Assembly: GCA_025062045.1 (NCBI GenBank)
Contig: JANXAF010000007.1
Span: 1 to 64,000, forward strand
Origin: Thermodesulfobacteriota bacterium
Lineage (GTDB): Bacteria > Desulfobacterota > Syntrophorhabdia > Syntrophorhabdales > JANXAF01
Length of the DNA stretch: 64,000 nucleotides
Direction of reading: 5' to 3'
Shown here: one piece after another, positions 36,646 through 46,240 of the stretch
How positions within the stretch are numbered: position 1 is the stretch's first letter
Layout of the letters: each line of letters begins with the position of its first letter
Made by a program: the position numbers and the translations under genes
The notes under the pieces: model-generated
Database searches by the model: none
Seen by the model: the letters and a program-made list of their open reading frames with translations, nothing else
Told to the model about the DNA's origin: nothing

Positions 36646-37791
36646 TCACATTATTGTTGCAGGTGGTGGCGTGTTTCTGCTCGGCTTTACCCTTATTTGC
36701 CCATCTACTATAACCATTGCGATGCCTGGTATATCACCCGCTTCTATTGCGCTTTTTGCATCTTTACCCTGGGAGCCCATTGGGGCATCTATTATCTGGA
36801 TGTCAGCATCCATCCCTTCCTTTATCATGCCGTGGGTGAGCCCGAAGACTTTCTGTGTGTTTCCCGTTGCGAACGAGACAGCTATCTCTGCCGGTATTCC
36901 GCAAAGGGAAGAAAGAAAGTTGACCATACGCCATATTCCTAATGGAATTACACCTGTTCCCGATGGTGCATCGTTTCCTAGAATGAGTCGATTTAGGGAG
37001 TTTTTCTCTTTCATATAATTCGCTATTTGGAACGCAGTGTAAAAATTCCCGCAATGTACTATCTCTATCGCACAGTCTGTCTCATCGATGATCTTTTTTG
37101 CCTCTGAGAAAGCAATACTTGTTGGACCCCCGTTTAGATGGCAGCACACATGTGGTTTGACGATTAGCACATCTTCGCAACTTACTGTTGAACTTCCCGG
37201 AATAGAAGTTCCGCCAACATGCATAAGAACCTTCATTCCGTACTTTTTCGCCCATTCCACCATCTCCTTTGCTTCACTTGCCGTCTTCACACTGCCAAGG
37301 CCGATCTCTCCAACAAGCCAGACCCCCTTATCTCTTAGCTCCCGGAAATCTTCTTCCTTTAAGCCTTTTTCCAGAATCAAGGCGCCACCGTAAACCTTAA
37401 CACCAGAAGGTCTTAACCTTTCAAAAGATTTCCGTGCAAGGACTGCTAAAGCTTTGACTCCGTCCGGATCTACTGGTCGTCCTGGAAGATGAACCTCTCC
37501 CGCAGAGATCATTGAAGTGACTCCTCCATGAAGGGAGCTTTCTATGAAGCCTATCTGGTTTTGGCGCGGGGTATAATCTCCAAAGACGGGGTGAGAATGG
37601 GAGTCTATGAATCCCGGACATACAGTCATACCACGGGCGTCTACTGTTAGGCCTTCGTATTGGATATCTTCAAAAATTATCTTTTTTATCTTTCCGGATT
37701 CTATAACGATCGAGCACTTCTTATCTATTAATGGCTTTTCGATGTCGCCTGTAAAAACCATCCCGATATTTTTTATGAGCATATCCCCCAT
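36646..37791 (-). CDS. ena: Enamidase (1,4,5,6-tetrahydro-6-oxonicotinate hydrolase)
   Basis: Amidohydrolase that opens the reduced ring and releases ammonia, giving 2-formylglutarate. From ATG 37791, after AGGAGGT with seven-base spacing, it has 381 residues. Metal-binding and family segments are CPGFIDSHSHP, LHGGVTSMISAGEVHLPGRP, MHVGGTSIPGSSTV, CCHLNGGPTS, GNDAPSGTGVIPLG and the terminal SRNTPPPA. These closely match what I remember of Eubacterium barkeri enamidase, including the GGTSIPGSS and NDAPSGTG stretches. It lies between the dehydrogenase large subunit and the reductase, with almost no gaps. Confidence 0.9.
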   Translation of the reverse strand: MGDMLIKNIGMVFTGDIEKPLIDKKCSIVIESGKIKKIIFEDIQYEGLTVDARGMTVCPGFIDSHSHPVFGDYTPRQNQIGFIESSLHGGVTSMISAGEVHLPGRPVDPDGVKALAVLARKSFERLRPSGVKVYGGALILEKGLKEEDFRELRDKGVWLVGEIGLGSVKTASEAKEMVEWAKKYGMKVLMHVGGTSIPGSSTVSCEDVLIVKPHVCCHLNGGPTSIAFSEAKKIIDETDCAIEIVHCGNFYTAFQIANYMKEKNSLNRLILGNDAPSGTGVIPLGIWRMVNFLSSLCGIPAEIAVSFATGNTQKVFGLTHGMIKEGMDADIQIIDAPMGSQGKDAKSAIEAGDIPGIAMVIVDGQIRVKPSRNTPPPATIM

Positions 37792-37792
37792 T

Positions 37793-39940
37793 CTAGGCAC
37801 CTCCTTTTTTCTCCATCAAAAGTTTCAGTCTTTCTATGTCGCAGGGGAGTTCGTAAGGCCGTATTCCAGTAGCATCGTATATCGCGTTTACGATGCTTGC
37901 CGCTTGCGGTATTAGAGCGGGCTCACCAACACCTTTTGCTCCGAAAGGCCCTGTGGGTTCCTCATCTTCGACAAGGAATATCTCCACTTCCGGCATATCG
38001 AGGGAGGTCGGGATGTAGTAGTCACTGAATGATCTTGTCCTTTGGGGCACATACTCTTCCATTAGAGCAAAACCTATCCCCATCGCGATTCCTCCGCATA
38101 TCTGTCCTTTTACGCCTTCTTTGTTGATCACACATCCCACATCATGAGCGGCATAGACCTTGATAACCTTTACGTAACCTACTGCACTATCGACTTCAAC
38201 TTCTGTCATGTGTGTCGCGTAGGCGTATGTGGCGTACGGTTTTCCGGCCGATGTTTGCGGATCTAAAGGTGTGGTTGGCGGATCGAAAAATCCCTCAAAT
38301 ACGAAGCTACCAGATTCTTTATGTTTTCTAGCTATTTCCTTTAAACTTCTGCCTCTGTAGAATCCTTCAGCTTCTAAAAATTCCCTCAGTTTTAACGCTG
38401 CATTGTAAGTCGCCCTACCGGAAATGTAAGTTTGTCTGCTTGCGGAAGTTGAGCCCGCATCCTTTGTGAAATCAGTATCTGCGTGCACTATTTCCACATC
38501 GGTCGGTTCTATCCCTATTACCTCACACAGGACCTGTAAAAATACTGTATTCGAACCTTGGCCAATGTCGCAAGCTCCCGTATAGAGAATAATCTTTCCA
38601 TCTTCGCTAAGTCTTAAGACTGAAAAAGACGGGTTAGGAATGCCCGTGTTCCCTATCCCGTAAAACATCGATCCTAAGCCGAATCCCCTGTTCTTTTTTC
38701 TATTTCTCGCAGTCCAAATAGGTTCTATTCTTTTTAAGGTCTCCAAATATCCCACACTCGATTCTAGAACCTGGGATGTGGCGGTTTTTGAACCTTTCCT
38801 TAAACCGTTCTTCATCCTTATATAAAGGGGATCTATTGAGAGTTGCTCGGCCAAAATATCCATTTGGGATTCATGCGCAAACGCAACTTGAGGAACCCCA
38901 AATCCTCTCATGGCACCTGAGATCTGGTTATTGGTATAGAACATTCGGCTTCTTACGTATACATTTGGCACCTCATAAGGACCTGTCGCATGTATGGCTG
39001 CTCTAAGGCATACTGTCTCACCGTACGAGGCATAGGCTCCAGTATCGCCTACAATATCAACCTTTACCGCTTGGAGAGTTCCGTCTTTTTTTGCTCCAGT
39101 TTTGTACGTGATGATCAGCGGATGTCTTTTCGTATTCACAAGAAAACTCTCTTCCCTCGTGTACCTTATGAGTACCGGACGCCCCGTGTGGAAGACGGAG
39201 AGGGCGACGTAACCTTCCACAGTCATGTCGAGTTTTCCTCCGAAACCACCCCCCGTCTCGGCCTGGATAATTCTTATTTTCTCTTCCGGAATCTTTAGAA
39301 TCCTTGAGATCTCTTTTCTTTTGTAGTGGACGTTCTGAGTGGAGGAGTAGATTACTATTCTTCCTTTCTCGTCCATAAAGCCGAATGCTGCCTCGGGTTC
39401 GAGATAGGCGTGATCTAGCCAAGTTGTTTTGTAAGTCCTTTCGACAATTATGTCGGAAGCATCGAAACCTAAATCAACATCACCCTTTATCACAAACTTC
39501 TCTGTGAGAAGATTTCCGCTTTCATGGATCAAAGTTGAAGATCTCTCTGCCACAAGTGGATCATTTATCACCTCTAGATCCTCGTACTCTACATCTATAA
39601 GATCAACTGCTTTCCTGGCTAAAGATTCCTTTTCTGCGAGAACTATGAGTATCGCATCTCCCACAAATCTTACTTTTTTATCGCAGAGCAAAGGCTGATC
39701 CTTCCTAATTATTCCAAATGAATTTTCTCCAGGGACATCCTTGGCTTGGATGATTCGCAAGATTCCGTCTAATGATTCTGCTTTCCTTGTATCTATTTTT
39801 TTTATCAACGCGTGGGGTCTTTTGCTTCGTAGAATGGCACCGTAGATCAGACCTTCCATGTAAAAATCGGCTGCGTATCTTGCCTCTCCTTTCACTTTAG
39901 CGTAGGCATCTATTTTTTCTATTTGCTTTTCGATGGGCAT
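37793..39940 (-). CDS. Nicotinate-dehydrogenase-like molybdenum hydroxylase, large subunit
   Basis: Molybdopterin-binding catalytic subunit, probably hydroxylating nicotinate at C6. The 715 residues contain VKGEARYAADFYMEG, LDHAYLEPEAAFG near 175-187, GGGFGGK at 230-236, AMRGFGVPQVAFAHE, and GVGE at 670-673 with the catalytic Glu. In Eubacterium barkeri this part is split into two polypeptides (NdhL and NdhM), while here it is one. It lies between the fused small/FAD subunit and enamidase. Xanthine dehydrogenase-type activity on another N-heterocycle is the main alternative. Confidence 0.83.
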   Translation of the reverse strand: MPIEKQIEKIDAYAKVKGEARYAADFYMEGLIYGAILRSKRPHALIKKIDTRKAESLDGILRIIQAKDVPGENSFGIIRKDQPLLCDKKVRFVGDAILIVLAEKESLARKAVDLIDVEYEDLEVINDPLVAERSSTLIHESGNLLTEKFVIKGDVDLGFDASDIIVERTYKTTWLDHAYLEPEAAFGFMDEKGRIVIYSSTQNVHYKRKEISRILKIPEEKIRIIQAETGGGFGGKLDMTVEGYVALSVFHTGRPVLIRYTREESFLVNTKRHPLIITYKTGAKKDGTLQAVKVDIVGDTGAYASYGETVCLRAAIHATGPYEVPNVYVRSRMFYTNNQISGAMRGFGVPQVAFAHESQMDILAEQLSIDPLYIRMKNGLRKGSKTATSQVLESSVGYLETLKRIEPIWTARNRKKNRGFGLGSMFYGIGNTGIPNPSFSVLRLSEDGKIILYTGACDIGQGSNTVFLQVLCEVIGIEPTDVEIVHADTDFTKDAGSTSASRQTYISGRATYNAALKLREFLEAEGFYRGRSLKEIARKHKESGSFVFEGFFDPPTTPLDPQTSAGKPYATYAYATHMTEVEVDSAVGYVKVIKVYAAHDVGCVINKEGVKGQICGGIAMGIGFALMEEYVPQRTRSFSDYYIPTSLDMPEVEIFLVEDEEPTGPFGAKGVGEPALIPQAASIVNAIYDATGIRPYELPCDIERLKLLMEKKGGA

Positions 39941-39946
39941 GGCTAC

Positions 39947-41245
39947 TTAAGTAAAGATTCGAATCAAAATATCCCTAATTACGGGAAACTTGTATCTGAA
40001 TGACGGTCGATCTCCGGAGACACTGAGTATTCCGTCGAAAACTAAACTCAGTAATTCCTTTATTACTTTTTCATTTTTTTCCCTTCCTATAAGCCTTTCC
40101 TCAAAGGACTTCGCTCTAAACGGTGTAGGTGTACAAGACCCTATCGCAAGCCGTACATCCTCAAATCTTCCGTCTTTTTCTTTTATTGCATAGGCAAAAG
40201 AGACCCTCGATATAGAAAGCGCCTCCCTTTTTGCTACTTTGACGTACCCTTCCTTAAATCCTTCAAGTTTTTCGAGTTCTATCTGGGTCAAAAGCTCTCC
40301 TTTTTCTATAGAAGTTTTGTAGGGTGAGAGTATAAATTGTTCTAGGGGAATCGTCCTTTCGCCTTTTTTGGATTCCAGCTTACACAACGCGTTATGAATC
40401 ATAAGGGCAGGTATAGAATCCGCAGCCGGTGATGCATTTATGATGTTTCCACCTATGGTACCCATGTTCCTTATCTGGGGGCTTCCAACCTTCGAAGAAG
40501 CAAAACTTACAGATGGCGCATATTTTCTAAGTACTTCGCTCTCAGAAAGCTCATCATACGTAGTCGATGCCTTTATCACTACCTTTCCGTTTTCCTCTTT
40601 CACTCCTTTTAGATCGGGGCAGCATGTTATGTCGAGAAGTTCACTCTCCATCTCTTTACCCCTCAGCCTCAAAAGGAGGTCCGTACCTCCTGCCACGATA
40701 TTTAGTTCTTTTATCTCTGAAAGTTCAAAAAGGATCTCATCTTTCGTTTTCGTTACACTTTCGGAGAAATCTATCCCTTCGTCCTCTTCGATCATCTTTG
40801 ATACGCTTGCTATTGCCTCCACGATTTGTATATACCCCGTACACCTACACAAATTACCACTTATTGCAAGTTTTATATCTTCAAGCGTAGGATTTCTGTT
40901 TTTTTTAAGGAGCGCATAGGCAGATATGATCATTCCAGGTGTACAAAAACCGCACTGGACAGCCCCGTGCTTTATAAATGCTTCCTGAAGGGGATGGAGT
41001 CCACGGCTGGACAAATATTCGACCGTCTTTACATGTTTTCCTTTTACCTTTTTTGCCAAGGTGAGGCAGGAATAGACGGCTTTTCCATCTACAAGAACCG
41101 TACAGGCACCACACTCCCCTATCCCACATCCCTCTTTTACGCTTTTTATTTTAAGCCTCTCCCTCAAAGTGTAAAGCAGGGTTTCTTTTTTTTCGACCCA
41201 AACTTCACAATCAGCATTGTTTAGGATGAATCTTATTTTCTCCAC
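39947..41245 (-). CDS. Nicotinate-dehydrogenase-like fused [2Fe-2S] and FAD subunit
   Basis: A fusion of the small and medium subunits of molybdenum hydroxylases, 432 residues. The first 165 residues hold two [2Fe-2S] sites: CGIGECGACTV with SCLTL, and QCGFCTPG with NLCRCTGY. From about 175 on it is a CoxM-type FAD domain (VAGGTDLLLRL, VGSPQIRNMGTIGGNIINASP). Electrons from the molybdenum site pass through it to an unknown acceptor, probably NADP or ferredoxin. Start is GTG with a weak ribosome site, three bases after dctM. The motifs are regular, unlike those of the other hydroxylase at 28.2 kb. Confidence 0.88.
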   Translation of the reverse strand: MEKIRFILNNADCEVWVEKKETLLYTLRERLKIKSVKEGCGIGECGACTVLVDGKAVYSCLTLAKKVKGKHVKTVEYLSSRGLHPLQEAFIKHGAVQCGFCTPGMIISAYALLKKNRNPTLEDIKLAISGNLCRCTGYIQIVEAIASVSKMIEEDEGIDFSESVTKTKDEILFELSEIKELNIVAGGTDLLLRLRGKEMESELLDITCCPDLKGVKEENGKVVIKASTTYDELSESEVLRKYAPSVSFASSKVGSPQIRNMGTIGGNIINASPAADSIPALMIHNALCKLESKKGERTIPLEQFILSPYKTSIEKGELLTQIELEKLEGFKEGYVKVAKREALSISRVSFAYAIKEKDGRFEDVRLAIGSCTPTPFRAKSFEERLIGREKNEKVIKELLSLVFDGILSVSGDRPSFRYKFPVIRDILIRIFT

Positions 41246-41248
41246 TTT

Positions 41249-42556
41249 TTACCTACCCATGAGTGTTGGAAGGAAGAGTGCTATTTGGGGAAAAAGAATA
41301 ACCAGTGCGACAACAATAAATATGGAAAAAAGGAAAGGAGCTGCGCCCTTGAATATTTCGAACATGGGTACGTCTTTTACCATTCCCGCAAGCGTATATA
41401 CGTTTAGTCCAACAGGTGGGGTAATAAGCCCGGCCTCCATCATGAGAACTGCTACAACCCCAAACCAGATGGGATCGAATTTTAATGCCACAATCACCGG
41501 AAATATGACAGGAAGCGTAAGAACCATCATTGACACAGCGTCAAGAAAACACCCAAGAAGGAGGTAAATGAGAATAACGATTATTAGGATCAGGTACCTC
41601 GATAGTGGGAGGGAACCAATCCATTCGGAAACGATGCTAGGAATTGTGGAAAGAGCGAGGAAATAACTAAAGATCGTAGCACCGGCAACGAGAAAAAGGA
41701 CAAAAGTTGAAATTCTTGCCATTTCAAGAAGGGCAGTGAATAGCCCTTTGAACGTCAGTTTTCTTTTGATGAGGGTCAAAACGAAGAGCGCAAAAGCACC
41801 GAGGCCACCTGCCTCCGTTGGATTTATAAAGCCAAAGTAAATTCCCCCCATGACTATGAAAAAGACTAGAAGCGCTTCCCAAACCCCTTTTAGTGCCTTA
41901 ATTTTTTCTCCAAGCGGAACGCTTTCTAATATCTTCGGGGCAAGGGATGGATTTATTTTAACTTGCACAAAGACAACGAGCATATAAGAGAGAGCAAGGA
42001 ACATTCCGGGGAGAATCCCTGAGACAAGAAGCTTTCCTATCGATTGCTCTGTGAGCATCCCGTAAATTACAAATCCGAGACTGGGTGGTATAAGAAAACT
42101 CAGCGTACCTCCCGCTGCTATTACGCCCGTTGCGAGCCTTGGATGGTAGTTGAACCTCCTCATTTGCGGAAGGGCAATATTTCCCATAGCTGCTGTTGCA
42201 GCAACAGAGGATCCACTGACAGCTGCAAAACCTGCACAGGCACCGATTGTTGCAATCCCAAGCCCTCCGGGCAACCTTCTTAGCCACTTATCAAAGGCAT
42301 CGTAAAGTTCTGCCGTTATACCAGCCTGGGTAGCAAAACTTCCCATAAGGACAAAAAGGGGGATTATGGTGTAAGGATAGTGGGAAGCCACTTCATATAT
42401 GGTTCTACCCAGAACGCCAAGTGCTGCCTCGAATGAAGAGAGAACACAAATCCCGAAAAATCCGACAAACATCATAAGGAAGGCGATAGGCATCCCTAAA
42501 AGAAGAAGAACTACAACGAGAATACATCCCAAAACACCGAAAAGTACTGGATCCAT
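41249..42556 (-). CDS. dctM: TRAP transporter large membrane subunit
   Basis: Twelve-or-more-helix sodium-coupled permease of a tripartite ATP-independent transporter, 435 residues. Typical segments are PLFVLMGSFATQAGITAELYDA, AAVSGSSVAATAAMGNIALPQM and AAGGTLSFLIPPSLGFVIYG, plus the C-terminal GLITPPVGLNVYTLAG. It is preceded by dctQ one base away. In this operon it probably imports nicotinate or a related heteroaromatic acid. Confidence 0.93.
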   Translation of the reverse strand: MDPVLFGVLGCILVVVLLLLGMPIAFLMMFVGFFGICVLSSFEAALGVLGRTIYEVASHYPYTIIPLFVLMGSFATQAGITAELYDAFDKWLRRLPGGLGIATIGACAGFAAVSGSSVAATAAMGNIALPQMRRFNYHPRLATGVIAAGGTLSFLIPPSLGFVIYGMLTEQSIGKLLVSGILPGMFLALSYMLVVFVQVKINPSLAPKILESVPLGEKIKALKGVWEALLVFFIVMGGIYFGFINPTEAGGLGAFALFVLTLIKRKLTFKGLFTALLEMARISTFVLFLVAGATIFSYFLALSTIPSIVSEWIGSLPLSRYLILIIVILIYLLLGCFLDAVSMMVLTLPVIFPVIVALKFDPIWFGVVAVLMMEAGLITPPVGLNVYTLAGMVKDVPMFEIFKGAAPFLFSIFIVVALVILFPQIALFLPTLMGR

Positions 42557-42557
42557 C

Positions 42558-43037
42558 CTACCCCTCTTCTCTTTTCCTTAAGAGACGTAAAAATTCCACG
42601 GAGAATTCCGCCAAAAGAAGTAATCCGGCAACGAAGACTAAAAATCTAAAAGGTTTCTGGGGAATCCTTAACATGTCCGAAACAGTCTTCTCTTCCAGTG
42701 CCTGGGTAAGTCCCTGATATGTGAGTATGGAAATTACAATCATGGAAAGCACATTTGTGATCAACTGGATTATCCTTCTTCGTTGAGGCGAGAGTCGGCT
42801 TGTTACAAAGTCAACACCTACATGGCCTTTTATCTGCTGCGTGTATCCAGCACCTAAAAGTACTATAACACAGAGCATATACTCACAAAGCTCAACCGCC
42901 CCAGGAAGAGGTTTGGAAAAGAAGGATCTGCCCATTGCGTCAAATGTGGTGATAAACATTAGGGGGATGGCAAAGAACATCCCCCCAATGCATGAAAGAT
43001 ATGTAATTTTCTGAATTAAATTCTGGATCCGCTCCAT
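42558..43037 (-). CDS. dctQ: TRAP transporter small membrane subunit
   Basis: 159-residue four-helix partner of DctM. Features include FITTFDAMGRSFFSKPLPGAVEL and the conserved VLLGAGYTQQIKGHVGVDF, typical of DctQ. The gene lies three bases after the binding-protein gene and one before dctM. Confidence 0.92.
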   Translation of the reverse strand: MERIQNLIQKITYLSCIGGMFFAIPLMFITTFDAMGRSFFSKPLPGAVELCEYMLCVIVLLGAGYTQQIKGHVGVDFVTSRLSPQRRRIIQLITNVLSMIVISILTYQGLTQALEEKTVSDMLRIPQKPFRFLVFVAGLLLLAEFSVEFLRLLRKREEG

Positions 43038-43040
43038 TTT

Positions 43041-44126
43041 TTAAAGTTTCTTAAACTCGGGCGGACAGGCTACAAGTTCAATACCCCTTTTCTCACACTC
43101 TTCATTCATTATCGCCACAGCCTTTCTTGCAGGAAGCCCTTTTGCCTCAAGATCCCTTACCCATGCTCTTGTTACGTCCTGGAATCTTTTGTACCACTCG
43201 CTGGCTTCTGCCTTTGAAAGTTCGACGAACTTCACACCATGCGCAGCGATATTCTTCATTATCTCCTTATAAACTTCTCTCGTCAGGCCTCCTGTTGTTC
43301 TGAAAGGATTTGAACAGACTTCCTCTATTAACTTTTTCTGATCATCCGGAAGCCTCTCCCAGAACTTAAGGTTAATCGCAACACCTTCAGAAACACATCC
43401 AAAAGTTAGAATAGTTGCGTGCTTTGCAACTTCATAGAGCTTAAAGCCTTCGATAAGCGGAGGACAAGTCACAAGTCCATCTACGGTCCCAGTCTCCATA
43501 GCCATATAGACCTCACCAAGTGGCATAAAAACGGGCTCAGCCCCTAAAGCTTTAATATAATGGGTCTGGTGGCCCCCGGGGGACCTGATCTTTAGACCTT
43601 TAAGATCAGCGAGTTTAGATATGGGCTTCTTTGTCCAGATAAAAGACTGGATGCATCCATTAAGCTCTATGATCTTTACATCCTTGAATTCGTCTTTTAA
43701 AATCCTTTGATAAACGGCGTTACCAATATCGGCCGCTATGTCCTTTCCATCAATCCATACAGCTAAAGATAGAACATCCGTTAAAGGGAACCTTCCTGGC
43801 GTCCACGTCGCCGTAAAATAACCCATATCCGAAAGCCCCTTGGCAACTATGTCATAATGCTCCGGACCTTTACCCAGCGCCGCTCCAGCATACATGGTAT
43901 ATGCGATTTTTCCTCCGCTCCTCCTTTTCAATTCTTCAAGCATGGGAACCCAAACAGTCTTTACCTCCCTTCCCACAGGAGGATGCCAGGTGCTGAACCT
44001 GATATTTGTCGTCTGGGCGTTTAAAACCTTTATCCCTCCATCGAATAACCCTAAACCTAAGGCGGCCCCGCCAACGAAAATTGTCCTTAAAAAGTCTCTT
44101 CTCGTAATATTACAAGTATCACACAT
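43041..44126 (-). CDS. dctP: TRAP transporter substrate-binding protein with Tat signal
   Basis: Periplasmic solute receptor of 361 residues. I choose ATG 44126 (MCDTCNITRRDFLR) because AAGGGGG precedes it with eight-base spacing; an ATG at 44171 would overlap the aldehyde dehydrogenase gene. The twin-arginine motif RRDFL and the following hydrophobic stretch indicate export in a folded state. The mature part shows DctP features such as KLADLKGLKIRSPGG, GAEPVFMPLGEVYMAMETGTVDG and WERLPDDQKKLIEE. The ligand is presumably nicotinate-like, by context. Confidence 0.9.
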   Translation of the reverse strand: MCDTCNITRRDFLRTIFVGGAALGLGLFDGGIKVLNAQTTNIRFSTWHPPVGREVKTVWVPMLEELKRRSGGKIAYTMYAGAALGKGPEHYDIVAKGLSDMGYFTATWTPGRFPLTDVLSLAVWIDGKDIAADIGNAVYQRILKDEFKDVKIIELNGCIQSFIWTKKPISKLADLKGLKIRSPGGHQTHYIKALGAEPVFMPLGEVYMAMETGTVDGLVTCPPLIEGFKLYEVAKHATILTFGCVSEGVAINLKFWERLPDDQKKLIEEVCSNPFRTTGGLTREVYKEIMKNIAAHGVKFVELSKAEASEWYKRFQDVTRAWVRDLEAKGLPARKAVAIMNEECEKRGIELVACPPEFKKL

Positions 44127-44161
44127 GTCTTTTTCCCCCTTTCCATGTTTTTTATGATTTT

Positions 44162-45649
44162 TTATGCCCATCTTACTGTAACTGTCTTTTGATCGAGAAA
44201 GAGCCGTACCGAATCGAATCTAGATTTCGCAATCCCATAAAACGATTCCTTCTTCGAGCCCAGAGGAAAGAACGCATATGGCTGCGGAATACCTACATTT
44301 ATTCCTATATTGCCGACATTACACTCCTTTACAAATTTCCGTGCCTTTCTTCCACTTTCCGTTATAAGGCAGGCAGAATGTCCGTACTCGGTCTTTGAGT
44401 TTATCCACTCTATGGCCTCATCTAGAGAGCTTGCCCGCATAAGGTTTGCAACAGGACCAAAAGATTCAATCTTTGCGATCTCCATGTCGGGATGAACATC
44501 CTCAAAGATCGTTGGCCCTAAAAAGTAACCCTTTTCATAACCTTCAACTTTTAAGCCCCTTCCGTCAAGGATAAGTTTTGCTCCCTCTTCCACCCCCTTT
44601 TCGATAAAGTTTATCACTCTCTTTTTATTCTCTTCCGTCGTCATAGGTCCCATCTCAGTCTCTTCCAAAAGTCCGTATCCGACTTTCATCCTTTTTGCCG
44701 CCTCCACAAACTTTTCTTTGAGTTCTTCGTAAATCTTCCCTATAATTACGACGTTGTCCGATCCAAGGCACCTCTGTCCGGACATACCGAAACAGCCCCT
44801 CAAAAGATAGACACAAGCCTCATCGATATTGGCATCCTCCTCCACGACTATGTAATTTTTTCCGTTTCCGTTTATGGATGCTCTTTTACCTAGCTTTCCG
44901 CAAAGATCATACAGCATCTTCCCAACTGCGGACGAACCTATGAATCCCAAACCCGCTATCCTTTTGTCAGTTATTATTCTGTGATTAAGTTCAAATTTCT
45001 TCCCGATGTGGATTAAATTTAATACTCCCTTAGGCAAGCCTACTTCATCACATGCCCTAAATACGGCCTCCGAAGCGAGAGGACACTGCCAACTCGGTGA
45101 CACCACAACAGTGCAGCCGCAAGCCAAAGCGTATGGTACAAAGGAGGACCATGCATGCATCGGTATGTTTCCTGGTGTTATTATGAGAAAAACGCCAACA
45201 GGCTCCCAGAGCATGTAACAGTCTATTCCTTGCGCAAGTTGCTGAACGTATTCTCCCTTATAAAAGCTATATAGTGCACCTGATGCCGATTCTATGTTTT
45301 CGATAACCCTATCCAACGTTCCCCTTGAGTCCCTAATGGCCCTTCCGTGGTCCTGGGAGAGGATTTTCGAGAGCGCTTCGTGCCGTTCTTCAAATTTGGC
45401 CCGAAGTCTGTTTATATAGTCAGCCCTGTCTCTGAAGGGAACTTCCCTCCATTTTTTGAAAGCCTGGTACGCGGATTCGATCGCATACTCCACCTCTTCT
45501 TCAGTAGCGATTGGTACTTCTGCGATCTCTTCTCCTTTTCCAGGATCCGTATCGTAGAATACTTCATTCGATTTCGATTCGACCCATTCACCGTTTATGA
45601 AGAATTTAAGCCTTCCGTAATGATCCTTTAAACCATCAAAAAATCCCAT
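44162..45649 (-). CDS. Methylmalonate-semialdehyde-type CoA-acylating aldehyde dehydrogenase
   Basis: 495-residue aldehyde dehydrogenase of the MmsA/IolA kind. The catalytic Cys294 lies in GMSGQRCLG. The general-base Glu of hydrolytic ALDHs is replaced by Asn260 in SINGNGKNY, as in CoA-dependent methylmalonate-semialdehyde dehydrogenases (NMGAKNH). Arg114 before IENIE and Arg293 beside the cysteine correspond to the substrate-carboxylate arginines described for that family. MmsA enzymes convert a 2-substituted malonate semialdehyde to acyl-CoA with loss of CO2. 2-Formylglutarate, the enamidase product, has that structure, so I infer glutaryl-CoA as product. GGAGGG precedes the ATG. It follows the regulator by nine bases. 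Confidence 0.85.
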   Translation of the reverse strand: MGFFDGLKDHYGRLKFFINGEWVESKSNEVFYDTDPGKGEEIAEVPIATEEEVEYAIESAYQAFKKWREVPFRDRADYINRLRAKFEERHEALSKILSQDHGRAIRDSRGTLDRVIENIESASGALYSFYKGEYVQQLAQGIDCYMLWEPVGVFLIITPGNIPMHAWSSFVPYALACGCTVVVSPSWQCPLASEAVFRACDEVGLPKGVLNLIHIGKKFELNHRIITDKRIAGLGFIGSSAVGKMLYDLCGKLGKRASINGNGKNYIVVEEDANIDEACVYLLRGCFGMSGQRCLGSDNVVIIGKIYEELKEKFVEAAKRMKVGYGLLEETEMGPMTTEENKKRVINFIEKGVEEGAKLILDGRGLKVEGYEKGYFLGPTIFEDVHPDMEIAKIESFGPVANLMRASSLDEAIEWINSKTEYGHSACLITESGRKARKFVKECNVGNIGINVGIPQPYAFFPLGSKKESFYGIAKSRFDSVRLFLDQKTVTVRWA

Positions 45650-45658
45650 AGTCCCTCC

Positions 45659-46204
45659 TCAGAAGGTCGGTGGAGTAATAACCCATATTATGTGGACTTC
45701 CTCTTTCCCCTCATTTACCCAATCGTGGGGAATCCTAGACGAAAAGTAAAAACTTTCCCCCTGCCTTATGATGTGTGTTTTATCATTTAGTCTTAGTACC
45801 ATCTCCCCTTTTATAACGAAGCCGAACTCCTCGCCGTCATGAGAGTACATCCCGTGTGAACCACCCCCCGGTTTTATTACGGTGTAGAAAGGTTGCATTC
45901 TCTTGTTTGTTACATTTTTGACGAGAGACTGGATCTTCGCATCCCACCTTTTAAGATGGATATCAATTCTATCCTCTTCTTTCGTAACCACATCTTCATC
46001 ATTCACATTATCCATAAAGAAATCGACTATATTTACGCCCAGTGCGCTTGCTATCTTTTTCAACGTGGATATCGAAGGCTCAGTTTTTCCATTCTCGACT
46101 TGGGAAATAAACGCAGGCGTACAACCAACCCGCAACGATAACTCCCGTAACGTAAGGCCTTTGGCTTCCCTAAGTTGCCGTAACTTCATTCCGAGGTCTA
46201 CCAT
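45659..46204 (-). CDS. XRE-cupin transcriptional regulator of the catabolic operon
   Basis: DNA-binding helix-turn-helix domain at the N-terminus (LREAKGLTLRELSLRVGCTPAFISQVENGKTEPSI region) and a C-terminal cupin fold (HGMYSHDGEEFGFVIKGEM, FYFSSRIPHDWVNEG) that probably binds an effector. From ATG 46204 it has 181 residues; a GTG four codons upstream lies before the predicted transcription start. It is first in the operon, followed nine bases later by the aldehyde dehydrogenase, and its promoter region holds repeated half-sites, so autoregulation is likely. The effector may be nicotinate or an intermediate. Confidence 0.85.
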   Translation of the reverse strand: MVDLGMKLRQLREAKGLTLRELSLRVGCTPAFISQVENGKTEPSISTLKKIASALGVNIVDFFMDNVNDEDVVTKEEDRIDIHLKRWDAKIQSLVKNVTNKRMQPFYTVIKPGGGSHGMYSHDGEEFGFVIKGEMVLRLNDKTHIIRQGESFYFSSRIPHDWVNEGKEEVHIIWVITPPTF

Positions 46205-46240
46205 GTTAAGTTTCACTTAAACTACTAAACTACACTTAAC
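46205..46240. promoter_or_regulatory. Candidate operator: three GTTAAGT-type half-sites
   Basis: GTTAAGT (46205-46211), CACTTAA (46214-46220) and CACTTAAC (46233-46240) are near-identical half-sites in mixed orientation. The last two are direct repeats 19 bases apart, and the outer two form an inverted pair. They surround the -10 region of the regulator gene, a good place for autorepression. Confidence 0.5.

Noticed and set aside
40440-40919. 159-codon open frame opposite the fused hydroxylase subunit
   Set aside because: The minus-strand protein has complete [2Fe-2S] and FAD motifs, so the plus frame is not a gene.
23483-41245. Selenocysteine codons in the molybdenum hydroxylases
   Set aside because: All subunits are read without in-frame TGA, and no SECIS-like element was sought beyond that. 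Selenium in nicotinate dehydrogenase of Eubacterium barkeri is not from selenocysteine, so a labile Se ligand cannot be excluded.
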